Assembly (NCBI RefSeq): GCF_003841405.1
Contig: NZ_PXYA01000002.1
Location: 124,001-188,000 of the forward strand
Length of the DNA: 64,000 nucleotides
From: Tetragenococcus halophilus subsp. halophilus DSM 20339
GTDB lineage: Bacteria > Bacillota > Bacilli > Lactobacillales > Enterococcaceae
Direction of reading: 5' to 3'
Shown in pieces: positions 53,928 through 63,625 of this stretch. The notes under the pieces are model-generated. The model ran no database searches. It was not told where the DNA came from and saw only the letters and a list, made by a program, of their open reading frames with translations. Each line of letters opens with the position of its first letter. Position 1 is the stretch's first letter. The translations under genes and the position numbers were made by a program.

Positions 53928-55167
53928 TAAGTACCCTTTCTAAAGGTTTTGAAGCGTCTATTTTGATAGTGTTATTAGCAGGAATTTTTATTCCTTCTAT
54001 AATTTTTACTTTTTGATTAATATTGTCTAAATTTTCTTCGGGTTTTCGTTTAATTGCAATTTCAGGAGAAATCAGCAATTTAACAATTAAATCTGGTTTT
54101 AATATTTTAGCCTGTTCATATATACCTTTTTCCCAGCGAGCAATTTTTCTCTTTAACTTGCTATCACTATTAACCCACGAGAATAAAAGAGGCCCGTCAT
54201 TGATTCCCAAAACTTCCGTCTGAGGATATCTATCGCAAATGACAACCATTCCTCTTGCCTTCGCTTTCCAAATACGTTTTAATTTATTCTTTTTTTCAAA
54301 AGCTAATACAATTGCCCATACAACTTTTGTTGTTGAAAGCTTAGAAAAATTGCTAACTACAGTCTTATTAGTTTTTTTATTTCTCTTTTTTAAATTTTTT
54401 ATAACTTGCATTGGGGCTCGTAATAAGGAGCTTTTACCATCCCCGCTACCTAGGTATTCTATATATACATCTAACTTTCTCTCAATTGTTTTTCTTAATG
54501 AGTGTATTACCGTCGACTTTCCTGAACCATCAGAACCTATTATTGCAATAATAGTACCTCCACTAGGGTTTATACGACGATAAGGGATAGGCTTATTCAA
54601 TTTGTTTTGAAGAATATATTTAAAAATCATATTAAACCTTACAAAAAGATATCTTACTCCTGTAAAATATTCAGACTTATATTTTTTTAGAGTCCTTCGA
54701 ATACCATAAATCAGTTTTACTGTTTCTTTAGTACCTTTATTTGTACTAAAGAAGTCATTATATAAAGGTAACAACTTTGTCCCCTCAATTAAATCAAGCT
54801 TGTTAATAGCGTCAGCTATCTGTTGACTATAAAGTCTATCTTCTAGCCATTCTGATTCTTTGAGAAAGTCTTTGCTAATTTTAAATCTTTTTAAAGTAAA
54901 TTTTAATAAGCTTGTTTTTAAAGCATACCTCATCCAAAGAATTATAAGCTCTTGTGCAGGAGCCATGATTTTCACAGTATTCGAAGGGTCAAAAGTACTA
55001 TATTCAAAAAAATTTTTTTCAATAGGTATCAAATATTCTTTAAAAAATTTCCTTCCAATCATTAAATAATTATGCAAATGTATATGCAAAACTTTTTGAG
55101 ATGCAGTATCTAAATAAATATAATCTGAAATCGATATGTAACTCTGTTTCCCCACTGATTGATACAA
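53893..55167 (-). CDS. Kinase part of a split nucleotidyltransferase-kinase protein
   Basis: This frame of 424 residues carries the rest of a nucleotidyltransferase-like region and a thymidylate-kinase-like domain (Walker A IIAIIGSDGSGKSTVIHSLR at about 210-230, VVICDRYPQTEVLG, LIVKLLISPEIAIKRKPEEN). Its true N-terminus is in the 76-residue frame at 55188-55418, joined across an A8 tract at 55201-55208. One extra A would restore a single reading frame. Either the gene is inactive, or it switches by slippage. Confidence 0.72.
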   Translation of the reverse strand: MYQSVGKQSYISISDYIYLDTASQKVLHIHLHNYLMIGRKFFKEYLIPIEKNFFEYSTFDPSNTVKIMAPAQELIILWMRYALKTSLLKFTLKRFKISKDFLKESEWLEDRLYSQQIADAINKLDLIEGTKLLPLYNDFFSTNKGTKETVKLIYGIRRTLKKYKSEYFTGVRYLFVRFNMIFKYILQNKLNKPIPYRRINPSGGTIIAIIGSDGSGKSTVIHSLRKTIERKLDVYIEYLGSGDGKSSLLRAPMQVIKNLKKRNKKTNKTVVSNFSKLSTTKVVWAIVLAFEKKNKLKRIWKAKARGMVVICDRYPQTEVLGINDGPLLFSWVNSDSKLKRKIARWEKGIYEQAKILKPDLIVKLLISPEIAIKRKPEENLDNINQKVKIIEGIKIPANNTIKIDASKPLERVLNDVYFKLSSLL

Positions 55168-55187
55168 AGAAAAACCATGACTTTGTA

Positions 55188-55346
55188 TTATCTGTACAAA
55201 TTTTTTTTGTCTTCTACATGAACCATAATATCTAAATCAGTATCACCATTTATAGCAGCTTGTAAATGTTCATTACTTTTCCAGTGTATATATCGAATAT
55301 TCTGAGCATTTAATTCATTAAATAGGTCTTTTAATATTGCTAACAC
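55188..55346 (-). pseudogene. Nucleotidyltransferase N-terminal part, frameshifted
   Basis: From a GTG at 55346 (CGGAGGG five bases before) the frame reads ANVLAILKDLFNEL-type helix and then QNIRYIHWKSNEHLQAAING, DTDLDIMVHVEDKK. This is a nucleotidyltransferase-like active site (GDTDLDIMV) typical of sugar-associated fusions to thymidylate-kinase-like domains. It breaks at the A8 tract (55201-55208) and stops at 55188. Confidence 0.65.
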
Positions 55347-55359
55347 GTTTGCCCTCCGA

Positions 55360-56469
55360 TTAATTTTTAAATTTTTGATATACATCCAAATATTTATTAG
55401 CACTAGTCGAAATATCAAATTTATTTCTTAACTCATCTACTATCTCTTTATCTACTTTTTCGCTATCCACAGCTTTGATCATACAGTCTTTAATCTCATC
55501 AATATTATTTGGATTAAAATTCAATGATTTTTCTTTTTCAAATAATTCGTTAAATATGTCGATGTCAGAAACAATTGTTTTTAACCCCACTACTTTAGCT
55601 TCCATAAGAGCATTACAGAAACCTTCATAAAATGAAGCCATTATAAACACATCTAATTTATGAAGTAAACCATAAACAGTATCTTTATCAACTAGCCCAA
55701 TACAAGTAACTTGTTCTTTTAATAAAGAACTCGAATTTATTAGTTCTTTTATATTTTCTTCTTCTGGACCACTGCCAATTAATAACAGTCGGTATTTTTT
55801 AGGATTATTAACTTCTAATAAGAATTTTTCAAAAGATTTTAATATACCAATATAATTTTTAACTTTTACAAAACGACCTACTGTACCAAACAAAAATTCA
55901 TCTTTTTTTATTCGTTTTTTCTCCAAAAGTTTATCGGCTGTATATTGATTAACATTTAATATTCTTTCAACATTTACACCATTATAAATGGTCGCACCAG
56001 GTACATCCTTAATCAAATTCCTTTGCCATTTCTTTAATCCTTTCCATGTAGTATTAGAATTAGCCACAATAAAATCAGCGTACTTTAACGTACAACCAAT
56101 TATTAAATTTTGAATTTTATTAAAACTATTGTGGTTAGCATGAATGGTGTGGACCACATTTTTACTTTTTATATTTCTAGTAGTATATCTAGCCCACGCC
56201 CCTGAAAGTGTTTGATGAGTATGAATAATGCATTCTTCATTATTCTTTAATAATTTACTTAATTTATATAATCCAGTTAATTTGTTTTTTCTACCATTAC
56301 ACGCTATAAACTCACAATTTGGCGAAACTTTTGAAACGACTTTCAGTCCAGCCTCATAAGAATCATATAAGGAAATAACTATTACATGTTCTTTTTGAGA
56401 AATTAAATTTGCCATTTCAAGCGGTATAGAAGTATCTGAAACTTTATTCAATATATATATTATTTTCAT
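55360..56469 (-). CDS. Glycosyltransferase family 4 protein
   Basis: This 369-residue GT-B glycosyltransferase has a donor-site region FGTVGRFVKVKNYIGILKSF, RLLLIGSGPEEENIKELI and the acidic motif ASFYEGFCNALMEA. It adds one sugar to the lipid-linked repeat. Its start overlaps the wzy gene by 26 bases. The sugar is not decidable. Confidence 0.9.
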   Translation of the reverse strand: MKIIYILNKVSDTSIPLEMANLISQKEHVIVISLYDSYEAGLKVVSKVSPNCEFIACNGRKNKLTGLYKLSKLLKNNEECIIHTHQTLSGAWARYTTRNIKSKNVVHTIHANHNSFNKIQNLIIGCTLKYADFIVANSNTTWKGLKKWQRNLIKDVPGATIYNGVNVERILNVNQYTADKLLEKKRIKKDEFLFGTVGRFVKVKNYIGILKSFEKFLLEVNNPKKYRLLLIGSGPEEENIKELINSSSLLKEQVTCIGLVDKDTVYGLLHKLDVFIMASFYEGFCNALMEAKVVGLKTIVSDIDIFNELFEKEKSLNFNPNNIDEIKDCMIKAVDSEKVDKEIVDELRNKFDISTSANKYLDVYQKFKN

Positions 56470-57682
56470 TTTCTTTCCTTTTATATTTATATTTTTCTTT
56501 TGATGTAAAAATAACTACTGGTAAAAGAATAGCAAACCAAGTAAATCTATAGTTAGGATTAGGCTGAATCATATCTCCAAGTATTATTAATACTGACAGT
56601 ACTGAAGTAACATCCCATCTAACAGTCCTTTTCCTTTTAAAAATCATATATATAGGATACAAATACATAACTAAAATACCCAAAAAACCAATGAGCCCAA
56701 CTTCAACTAAAGCAGCTAATAAAGGAAAATGGATTACTGTACCTACTAAATAATTAGAATTACTGTATCCAATTCCCATTATCCAATAATCACCCAGATA
56801 GTCTAGAAAATCTCGTAATAAAATAAACCTTGTATTATTCATAATAGATTGAGAATTAATCCCAATAGCAGAATTTACTCGTTGTAATAACATTTCTATC
56901 TCATCTTGGATAAAATCGACCCTCATGTATAAAAAAATCATTACTAGCAGGCCTGCTCCCCCAATTACTAATAACCTACTAAAATTTTTAATATTTTTCT
57001 TTGAATTGTAAACATATAAAAGCCATGTACTACCTATCACCCATAACAAAATACCTGAAATACTAAGAGTTGCAAGTATACCAAAGCTTATAACAAAAAA
57101 CTGTAAATACCAAATAACATTACTTCTGTATTTAAAACCAACTTGTGAGAAATACAGAGTGATTAAAGCGCCAATAACTAGTATCCTAGCAATAACATTA
57201 GGACCGGTCTCGCCAATAGCAATTCTAGAGCTTGCAAATACTGTATTTATGATTCCAAAAGTATTCCCAGAAAGATAAAATGATATTATAAAAAATGCTA
57301 AAATTAAAACACCGTTTTTGTATACATTCAAAACTTTTTTTAGGTTTGAACAACCATTTAAATAATTTTTCATTACAGGATATAAGACCAAAATAACTAA
57401 CGTTTGTTGAACAATACTTTTCACAGTTCTTAAATCATCTGGTGATCTTATCATACCTAAAAGACTTCCCATTAAAAAGAAATAAAAAGCTATCAACAAG
57501 GGCAAGCCAACACGATATTTATTCTTAAACATCATTTTTACCACTAAGATTATACCAATTAAATCTGAAAACAATAATCCACCAGGTAATTTTATAAAGG
57601 TTAAAGGTAATGAAAAAAAATAAAGTATTCCTAAAAGATCTAGTCTCTTTTCTTTATTGTTATTTATATCATAAGTAAGCAT
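56444..57682 (-). CDS. wzy: Polysaccharide polymerase Wzy-like
   Basis: This 412-residue protein has about 11-12 hydrophobic segments and the large extracytoplasmic loop with LLRDFLDYLGDYWIMGIGYS seen in O-antigen ligase/polymerase (Wzy_C-type) proteins. It polymerises repeat units outside the membrane. I prefer the ATG at 57682, with AAAGGGT upstream, over a TTG six bases earlier. Confidence 0.82.
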   Translation of the reverse strand: MLTYDINNNKEKRLDLLGILYFFSLPLTFIKLPGGLLFSDLIGIILVVKMMFKNKYRVGLPLLIAFYFFLMGSLLGMIRSPDDLRTVKSIVQQTLVILVLYPVMKNYLNGCSNLKKVLNVYKNGVLILAFFIISFYLSGNTFGIINTVFASSRIAIGETGPNVIARILVIGALITLYFSQVGFKYRSNVIWYLQFFVISFGILATLSISGILLWVIGSTWLLYVYNSKKNIKNFSRLLVIGGAGLLVMIFLYMRVDFIQDEIEMLLQRVNSAIGINSQSIMNNTRFILLRDFLDYLGDYWIMGIGYSNSNYLVGTVIHFPLLAALVEVGLIGFLGILVMYLYPIYMIFKRKRTVRWDVTSVLSVLIILGDMIQPNPNYRFTWFAILLPVVIFTSKEKYKYKRKENENNIYIE

Positions 57683-57699
57683 ATTCAATTACCCTTTTC

Positions 57700-58806
57700 T
57701 CATTTGTAAGTACTGTATAACGAATTTTTTATCTCTGAAAGATATTTATTAACCACTATACTTCTTTCAAACTCTTTTTTTACTTTTTCTCTACCAAAAA
57801 TACCCATATTTTCTTTTTCTTTATCACTTAGAGATAAAAACTGTTCAATTTTGGCCACTAAATCTTTAGAGTCCTTCTGCTTAACGATGTATCCACTAGT
57901 CCCATTATCAACAATTTCTCCACACCCACTTCGATTTGTTGTTATTATAGGACGTCCAGATGCAGCACTTTCTAGCAGTACATTTGACATACCCTCAGGG
58001 TAGTATGATGGATGTATCGTACAATTCATATCTTCTAATACCTTTCTCGTGTCGCTCACCATACCATGATAAATAATATAGTCTTTTTTACTTAATTCAT
58101 CTATTTTTTCTTTATATTCATCCTCTAAGAAACCACAGATATGAAATTCAGTCATAGGATATTTTTTGTTTATTTCTTTAGCAGCTGTTAAGAATTCTTC
58201 AATTCCTTTTTCTTTCATCACTCTCGAAATAAACACAAATTTTATTTTTTTACTTCTTGGGTAATCTAAATAATTAAAATAAGTAGTGTTTACTCCCGAT
58301 CCAGGTAATAAAATGTCGTTACCAGTGGAAAGGTTATTATCTTTAAAAAACTTCATATTTTCCGTATTTTGAAACATAATAGCAGAAACTTTCCTTATTG
58401 CATGCTTATAAACTCGTAGCAAAATTTTTTGAAGAAAACTCTCATTCTCCAAAGGCTTTCCCAAACCAGTTATATTCATAATATAAGGTATATTTCTTTT
58501 AGCTGATTCCATTCCAGCATATAAATTAGGCTTGATAGTAAAAGTCAATATAATATCTGGTTTATAAGAATCCATAATCTTTCCATAGTTTCTTTTTAGA
58601 CTTATTTCTTGAAATAAGTTTTTTCCATGCCTATTCAAGTTACTATCATAAAAACTACACCCCATATTTTTAAAAAAATCAATTTCTTCACCATATGGAC
58701 AACAAATAGCGACATCATAATTTTTCTCTATTAAATTCTCAATTATTTCTCTACGTAAAGTAAAAACATAAGTTGGGTGGTTTGCAATCAAAAGTACTCT
58801 AGTCAT
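57700..58806 (-). CDS. Glycosyltransferase family 4 protein
   Basis: This 368-residue GT4 has an N-terminal VLLIANHPTYVFTLRREIIE, FVFISRVMKEKGIEEFLTAA, FHICGFLEDEYKEKIDELSK and the donor motif HPSYYPEGMSNVLLESAASG. It resembles the CapM/WbaZ-type enzymes that act early in repeat assembly. It overlaps the epimerase gene by eight bases. Confidence 0.9.
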   Translation of the reverse strand: MTRVLLIANHPTYVFTLRREIIENLIEKNYDVAICCPYGEEIDFFKNMGCSFYDSNLNRHGKNLFQEISLKRNYGKIMDSYKPDIILTFTIKPNLYAGMESAKRNIPYIMNITGLGKPLENESFLQKILLRVYKHAIRKVSAIMFQNTENMKFFKDNNLSTGNDILLPGSGVNTTYFNYLDYPRSKKIKFVFISRVMKEKGIEEFLTAAKEINKKYPMTEFHICGFLEDEYKEKIDELSKKDYIIYHGMVSDTRKVLEDMNCTIHPSYYPEGMSNVLLESAASGRPIITTNRSGCGEIVDNGTSGYIVKQKDSKDLVAKIEQFLSLSDKEKENMGIFGREKVKKEFERSIVVNKYLSEIKNSLYSTYK

Positions 58807-59683
58807 TGATAATTTTCATCCCTTCCGAAACTGCTATACTATCTTTGAAATCATAATTATTGTACTCAAATTTTATCCCTTCATATTCATTGTTTGGCGA
58901 CCCTAATAAATCCTCATCATAAACTAACGTGCCAAAAATTTTAGAAAAGACAGTAATATTTTTAATTAATAATTGAGGAATGACTTCCCCTATATTAATC
59001 AAATGCATGCTTTTATTATGAACCTTAGCAATCTCATAAACTAATTGTGATGTATTTATGTGTTGACTATTTTTAGGATGAAAAGTACCTGAAAGTTGAT
59101 TATCAATAATTATTTTTAAAAACTGATGTAAATTAAGTACAAATAGCATACTTCTCTGATTGTTAATTTCTGGAAAAATATTAATTTTTTTTGCTAATTT
59201 GGAAAGGCGAGAGTAATTTCCTGAAGCATTAGGACCATAAATCATCGGTGGTCTCAAAATAGAAACAAGAAATTTCTCATTTTCAAGTTTTCTAATTTCT
59301 TTTTCTGCTTCTAATTTTGATTTTCCGTACGAAGTTTTAGGTAGCAATTTTGTTTCTTTGTTAATGACTCCTTGGTTCATTCCAAACACCGACATTGTAC
59401 TAAAAAAAATAAATTGTTTTACTCCTTCATTTTTTGCTTTTTGAGCAGTTTCAATGGCTAAATCACGATTTATTCTATAGTAGATATCATCTTCTTGACC
59501 TTTTTTATGGACAATTGCTGCTAAATGAATCAAACAATCATAAATTGAAAAATCATGTTTTTTCCAATCAGGATCTTTTAAGTCGATGGTATCGATCTTA
59601 TAATCAACATTATTTGCTTTCACCCAATTGATAAAAGTCTGCCCAATATAACTATTTTTCCCTGTAATCAAAATTCGTTTCAT
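58799..59683 (-). CDS. NAD-dependent sugar epimerase/dehydratase
   Basis: This 294-residue extended SDR has TGKNSYIGQTFINWV, IHLAAIVHKKGQEDD and STMSVFGMNQ / TSYGKSKLEAEKEI catalytic residues. It resembles WbpK/WbjF-type reductases or epimerases that finish a 6-deoxy-HexNAc sugar. A four-base ATGA overlap with the sugar transferase gene suggests it supplies that enzyme's substrate, together with the CapD-like dehydratase. Confidence 0.83.
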   Translation of the reverse strand: MKRILITGKNSYIGQTFINWVKANNVDYKIDTIDLKDPDWKKHDFSIYDCLIHLAAIVHKKGQEDDIYYRINRDLAIETAQKAKNEGVKQFIFFSTMSVFGMNQGVINKETKLLPKTSYGKSKLEAEKEIRKLENEKFLVSILRPPMIYGPNASGNYSRLSKLAKKINIFPEINNQRSMLFVLNLHQFLKIIIDNQLSGTFHPKNSQHINTSQLVYEIAKVHNKSMHLINIGEVIPQLLIKNITVFSKIFGTLVYDEDLLGSPNNEYEGIKFEYNNYDFKDSIAVSEGMKIIND

Positions 59684-60294
59684 TCATCATCAGCCTTTTT
59701 CTTTGTACCAGTTCCGCCTTCTACTACGCCATCGCTTTTAACAATGGAAAGTATAGTTCCTACAAAACACCTAACATCCATGGCAAAACTAATGTTTCTA
59801 GTATATTTACCATCTATTTGTGCTTTTACAGGTATTTCTAATTCATCCCGTCCACTAATTTGCGCTAACCCAGTTAATCCAGGTTGTGCTTCATTTACAC
59901 CATACTTATCTCTTTCAGCAATCAAATCATACTGATTCCATAAAGCAGGACGAGGACCAATAACTGCCATGTCTCCTTTTAAGATATTAAATAGCTGAGG
60001 GAGCTCATCTAAACTAGTCTTACGCAAAAATTTACCTACTTTAGTAATAAAAGCATCTGGATTATTCAATAAGTGTGTTGGCATTTCTTTAGGTGTTTCA
60101 CTTTTCATTGTACGAAATTTATAAATGTTAAAATATTTTTTATTCTTACCTACACGTTTTTGTTTAAAAATTATAGGACCCTTAGAGTCTATCTTTATAG
60201 CCAAACAAATGATTAACAAAACAGGAGAGAGAATAATAACTCCAAGTAAAGAAAGAAGAAAACCTAGCCCTCTTTTTATATACTTTTCATACAT
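59680..60294 (-). CDS. Undecaprenyl-phosphate sugar-1-phosphate transferase
   Basis: This 204-residue small (PglC-type) initiating transferase has an N-terminal membrane helix (FLLSLLGVIILSPVLLIICL), KIDSKGPIIFKQKRVGKN, FNIYKFRTMK, LRKTSLDELPQLFNILKGDM and VIGPRPAL. It starts repeat synthesis by moving a sugar phosphate to undecaprenyl phosphate, probably a 6-deoxy-HexNAc given its neighbours. Confidence 0.92.
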   Translation of the reverse strand: MYEKYIKRGLGFLLSLLGVIILSPVLLIICLAIKIDSKGPIIFKQKRVGKNKKYFNIYKFRTMKSETPKEMPTHLLNNPDAFITKVGKFLRKTSLDELPQLFNILKGDMAVIGPRPALWNQYDLIAERDKYGVNEAQPGLTGLAQISGRDELEIPVKAQIDGKYTRNISFAMDVRCFVGTILSIVKSDGVVEGGTGTKKKADDE

Positions 60295-60308
60295 GACTTC
60301 GCTCCCTC

Positions 60309-62129
60309 CTATCTAATTGAGCTATTAGCAAAACCAACAACTTCTTTTGCTAATTGCTCATCATCTTCAGGTAAATCATCGACAAAAGCTAGAACTTTAT
60401 CTAAGGAATACCCATTTACGTTACCTACAAAAATCTGATCGTGTACTTGTTCTTCGCTACGTTCCTTGTCTAATAATAATTCTTCATATAGCTTCTCACC
60501 AGGACGTATACCCGTTTCTACTATTTCTATATCATCCTCGGTATAGCCACTAAGACGCACCATATTTTTGGCTAGATCCAAAATTTTCACTGGTTCGTGC
60601 ATATCAAGTACAAATACTTCGCCACCATTTGCTAAGGCGCCAGATTGAATGACTAATCGACTTGCTTCAGGAATGGTCATAAAGTAACGAGTCATACGAA
60701 AATCCGTAACAGTCAAGGGACCACCATTAGCGAGCTGCTCACGAAACAACGGGATTACACTCCCGCGTGAACCTAACACATTCCCAAAACGTACCGCTGA
60801 AAATTTTGTTGTTCCTTTTTCATTCATTCCTGTAACAATCATTTCTGCGATACGCTTCGTTGCTCCCATGACATTGGGCGGATTATTGGCTTTGTCAGTT
60901 GAAACCATAACAAAATGCTCTACGGTATTAGCTTTAGCCGCTTCTGCAACATTTTTTGTTCCATAAACATTGTTTTTTACGGCCTCTTTCGGATTAAATT
61001 CCATCAGAGGAACATGTTTATGAGCCGCAGCATGATAGACGATGTCCGGCTTATATTTATCCATTACCTCAAAGATCTTTTCGCGATTTTGTACATCGGC
61101 AATAATAGGGACTACCTCTGTCGTACGATCCTTATAACGACTATTTAATTCTCTATGAATAAGATAGATTGAGTTTTCACCATGTCCTAGTAGTATTAAC
61201 TGGCGTGGATTAAATTGGATCACTTGCCGCGTAATTTCAGAACCAATTGAGCCGCCTGCTCCAGTGACTAAAATTGTTTTGTCAGTAATTTGATCTTTGA
61301 TTGAATCGACATCTAATTTCGCTTCGTCTCGTCCTAATAGATCTACCACATCAATTTCTTTTAGCTTGGAAATATTAATTTTTCCTGATGCCATCTCTTC
61401 CATCGAAGGCATCGTATTAACGGTTAATTGCTCATTTTCCAATGAATCAAAAATCTCTCGTAATTTTTTCCTCGGTAAAGAAGGGATAGCAATGGTCACC
61501 ATATCAACGTTGTACTTTTGTACTAATTGAGGAATGTCTTTAATTTTCCCTAGTACTTTTACATTGGATAAGTACACATTTTGCTTGTTAGGATCATCGT
61601 CCACAAAACCTATGACATGAATATCACTAGCTGTCTTGGAACCTAACAAAGCGTTATATAAAATTCGTCCTCCCTCACCTGCGCCAACGATTAGTGTTGT
61701 TTTAACTGGTTGATCTTTGCTTAATGGGCGCATATTTCTACGCTCAACTAATAAGCGCCAAGCTAAGCGACTTAAAATAATGAAGAAAGCAGATAAAATA
61801 TAGGTAAATAAAATCAGCCGCTTACTAAATGCGTCGCTAAAACTCAACAAATAAACCGCATTGCCTAATGCTGTACCTGTGGTTGCTAAAAGGATCGCTA
61901 TAATTTCTCTCAAATTGGTATAACGATTAATCCGAGTAAACACCCGGAAAATATAACCGAAGACCAAATAAAAAACCATGCTTGAAAGTCCCAAACGCCA
62001 AATAAATGAAAATGGAATTAAAATAAAAGGACTTAAAAATATGTAACCAGCTATTGTAGCTAATAAAATTAAAGCCAAATCCACTACAATCAAAATTGCA
62101 ATTTTTCTTTTTCGTGTCAAAGCAAACAC
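60309..62129 (-). CDS. capD: CapD/FlaA1-like UDP-HexNAc 4,6-dehydratase
   Basis: This 606-residue membrane enzyme has four N-terminal helices (about 1-130), a first Rossmann region LIVGAGEGGRILYNAL and the catalytic SDR domain with TGAGGSIGSEITRQVI, YHAAAHKHVPLMEFNPKEAV and VSTDKANNPPNVMGATKR. It dehydrates UDP-GlcNAc, giving the precursor for the downstream epimerase and transferase. Confidence 0.92.
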   Translation of the reverse strand: MFALTRKRKIAILIVVDLALILLATIAGYIFLSPFILIPFSFIWRLGLSSMVFYLVFGYIFRVFTRINRYTNLREIIAILLATTGTALGNAVYLLSFSDAFSKRLILFTYILSAFFIILSRLAWRLLVERRNMRPLSKDQPVKTTLIVGAGEGGRILYNALLGSKTASDIHVIGFVDDDPNKQNVYLSNVKVLGKIKDIPQLVQKYNVDMVTIAIPSLPRKKLREIFDSLENEQLTVNTMPSMEEMASGKINISKLKEIDVVDLLGRDEAKLDVDSIKDQITDKTILVTGAGGSIGSEITRQVIQFNPRQLILLGHGENSIYLIHRELNSRYKDRTTEVVPIIADVQNREKIFEVMDKYKPDIVYHAAAHKHVPLMEFNPKEAVKNNVYGTKNVAEAAKANTVEHFVMVSTDKANNPPNVMGATKRIAEMIVTGMNEKGTTKFSAVRFGNVLGSRGSVIPLFREQLANGGPLTVTDFRMTRYFMTIPEASRLVIQSGALANGGEVFVLDMHEPVKILDLAKNMVRLSGYTEDDIEIVETGIRPGEKLYEELLLDKERSEEQVHDQIFVGNVNGYSLDKVLAFVDDLPEDDEQLAKEVVGFANSSIR

Positions 62130-62141
62130 GCCAACATCTCC

Positions 62142-62900
62142 TTAAAACAAACCAAACTTTTTCTTTTTCACTTTTTCTGGAGAAGGATAACTTACCTCAT
62201 CTCCATTAATTACATCTTTAGCTACTTGTTGCATTAACTCCGCTTTTTCATTTTCCATTCGCTCATAAGCTTCTTGCAGGTGAAACCTGCGTTTATTCAC
62301 TCCGTGCGCATCCGAAGCTACCATCTGGACTAAGTTATGACCTACCATTTCTTGCGCTGTTTTTTGAATGGATTTGCCAAAGGTTCCTACCAAACTGGGG
62401 GCCGTTAATTGCGCTAAACAGCCCATTTCTAGATAAGAGAGTAAACGATTGGGATCTTCCCTGAATTTGGCATTACGTTCCGGATGGACAATCACAGGGA
62501 CCTTACCTTGTGTTCTTAATTCAAAAAAGAGTTCTTCTGTATATGCTGGAACATCCATTGTAGGTAACTCAATTAATAAGTAAGTATTCGATAAATCAGT
62601 AAAAAGAATACGATCATCCTTGATTTCTTGCAATAAATCACCTGTAATACGAACTTCTTGACCTTCAAATAGCGTTAATTCAATCTGTTGCTTGTCTAAC
62701 TCTGCTTGCAACAAAGCGACGGCTGGTATCACCGTCGCTTTTGAATTGTCGTAACGTCCATTATTATGGTGAGGTGTACATAAAATATGAGTAATGCCTT
62801 GAGCGACAGCTTCTTTCGCCATCGCTAAACTAGTTTCCATATTACCTGCACCATCATCTACATTTGGTAAAATATGACAATGTAGATCAATCATAGCCAT
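62142..62900 (-). CDS. cpsB: CpsB-type tyrosine-protein phosphatase
   Basis: This 252-residue PHP-fold phosphatase has MIDLHCHILPNVDDGAGN, HILCTPHHNNGRYDN, VIVHPERNAKF and MVASDAHGVNKR, the metal ligands of CpsB/CapC. It dephosphorylates the tyrosine tail of the kinase encoded upstream. Two starts (ATG 62900 or 62894) are equally plausible. Confidence 0.93.
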   Translation of the reverse strand: MAMIDLHCHILPNVDDGAGNMETSLAMAKEAVAQGITHILCTPHHNNGRYDNSKATVIPAVALLQAELDKQQIELTLFEGQEVRITGDLLQEIKDDRILFTDLSNTYLLIELPTMDVPAYTEELFFELRTQGKVPVIVHPERNAKFREDPNRLLSYLEMGCLAQLTAPSLVGTFGKSIQKTAQEMVGHNLVQMVASDAHGVNKRRFHLQEAYERMENEKAELMQQVAKDVINGDEVSYPSPEKVKKKKFGLF

Positions 62901-62912
62901 CGTTCCTTCCTG

Positions 62913-63608
62913 CTAATCCGAATAATAATAGTAGGCTTTATCTTTGTCTTGTTTTGCGCCATTATAAATGACGCCTAAAATACGAGCCTGAACTAAGTCT
63001 AAGGATTCTTTAGCTTGATTCAAAGCATCTTTTCTTGTCCAATTTTCCCGAGCAACAAGTAAGGTGCCATCTGCTTTAGAAGACATAATTTGCGCATCGG
63101 TTACCGTCACAACAGGTGGCATATCGAAGATTACCATATCAAATAAATGACGAGCTTCTTCCATAATTTGGTTCATTTTTTCAGAACCTAATAACTCAGA
63201 TGGATTTGGCGGCTTCGGCCCACTGGTCAATATAGATAAATTCTCTACCGGTGTTTCCTGCGCAGTTTCTTCTAAACTTACGCCTGTACTTAATACCGTA
63301 CTTAGCCCTGCTTCATTACTCCGTTGAAAAGTTTTATGAATGGTAGACTTACGCATATCCGCATCTACTAGTAAGACCTTTCGCCCTGTTTGAGCAAACA
63401 CTATGGCTAAATTTGCCGAAGTTAATGATTTCCCTTCACTTGGTCCAGAAGAAGTCACCACTAAACTTTGTACTTGCTGATCAGCTGAAGAAGCGAATTG
63501 TAAGTTCGTACGTATCGTACGATATTGCTCAGCTACAGGCGAGGAAGGATCCACTAATGAAATCAAGCTGACTGGTTGTGTTTTTGTATTTGTTCTTTCT
63601 TTTTTCAT
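62913..63608 (-). CDS. cpsD: CpsD/Wze-type tyrosine kinase
   Basis: This 231-residue BY-kinase has Walker A SSGPSEGKSLTSANLAI, Walker A' VLLVDADMRKSTIH and Walker B FDMVIFDMPPVV. The C-terminal tyrosine cluster (AYYYYSD) is autophosphorylated. It needs the CpsC adaptor encoded just upstream. Confidence 0.94.
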   Translation of the reverse strand: MKKERTNTKTQPVSLISLVDPSSPVAEQYRTIRTNLQFASSADQQVQSLVVTSSGPSEGKSLTSANLAIVFAQTGRKVLLVDADMRKSTIHKTFQRSNEAGLSTVLSTGVSLEETAQETPVENLSILTSGPKPPNPSELLGSEKMNQIMEEARHLFDMVIFDMPPVVTVTDAQIMSSKADGTLLVARENWTRKDALNQAKESLDLVQARILGVIYNGAKQDKDKAYYYYSD

Positions 63609-63625
63609 TTTCCTATGCTCCCCTC

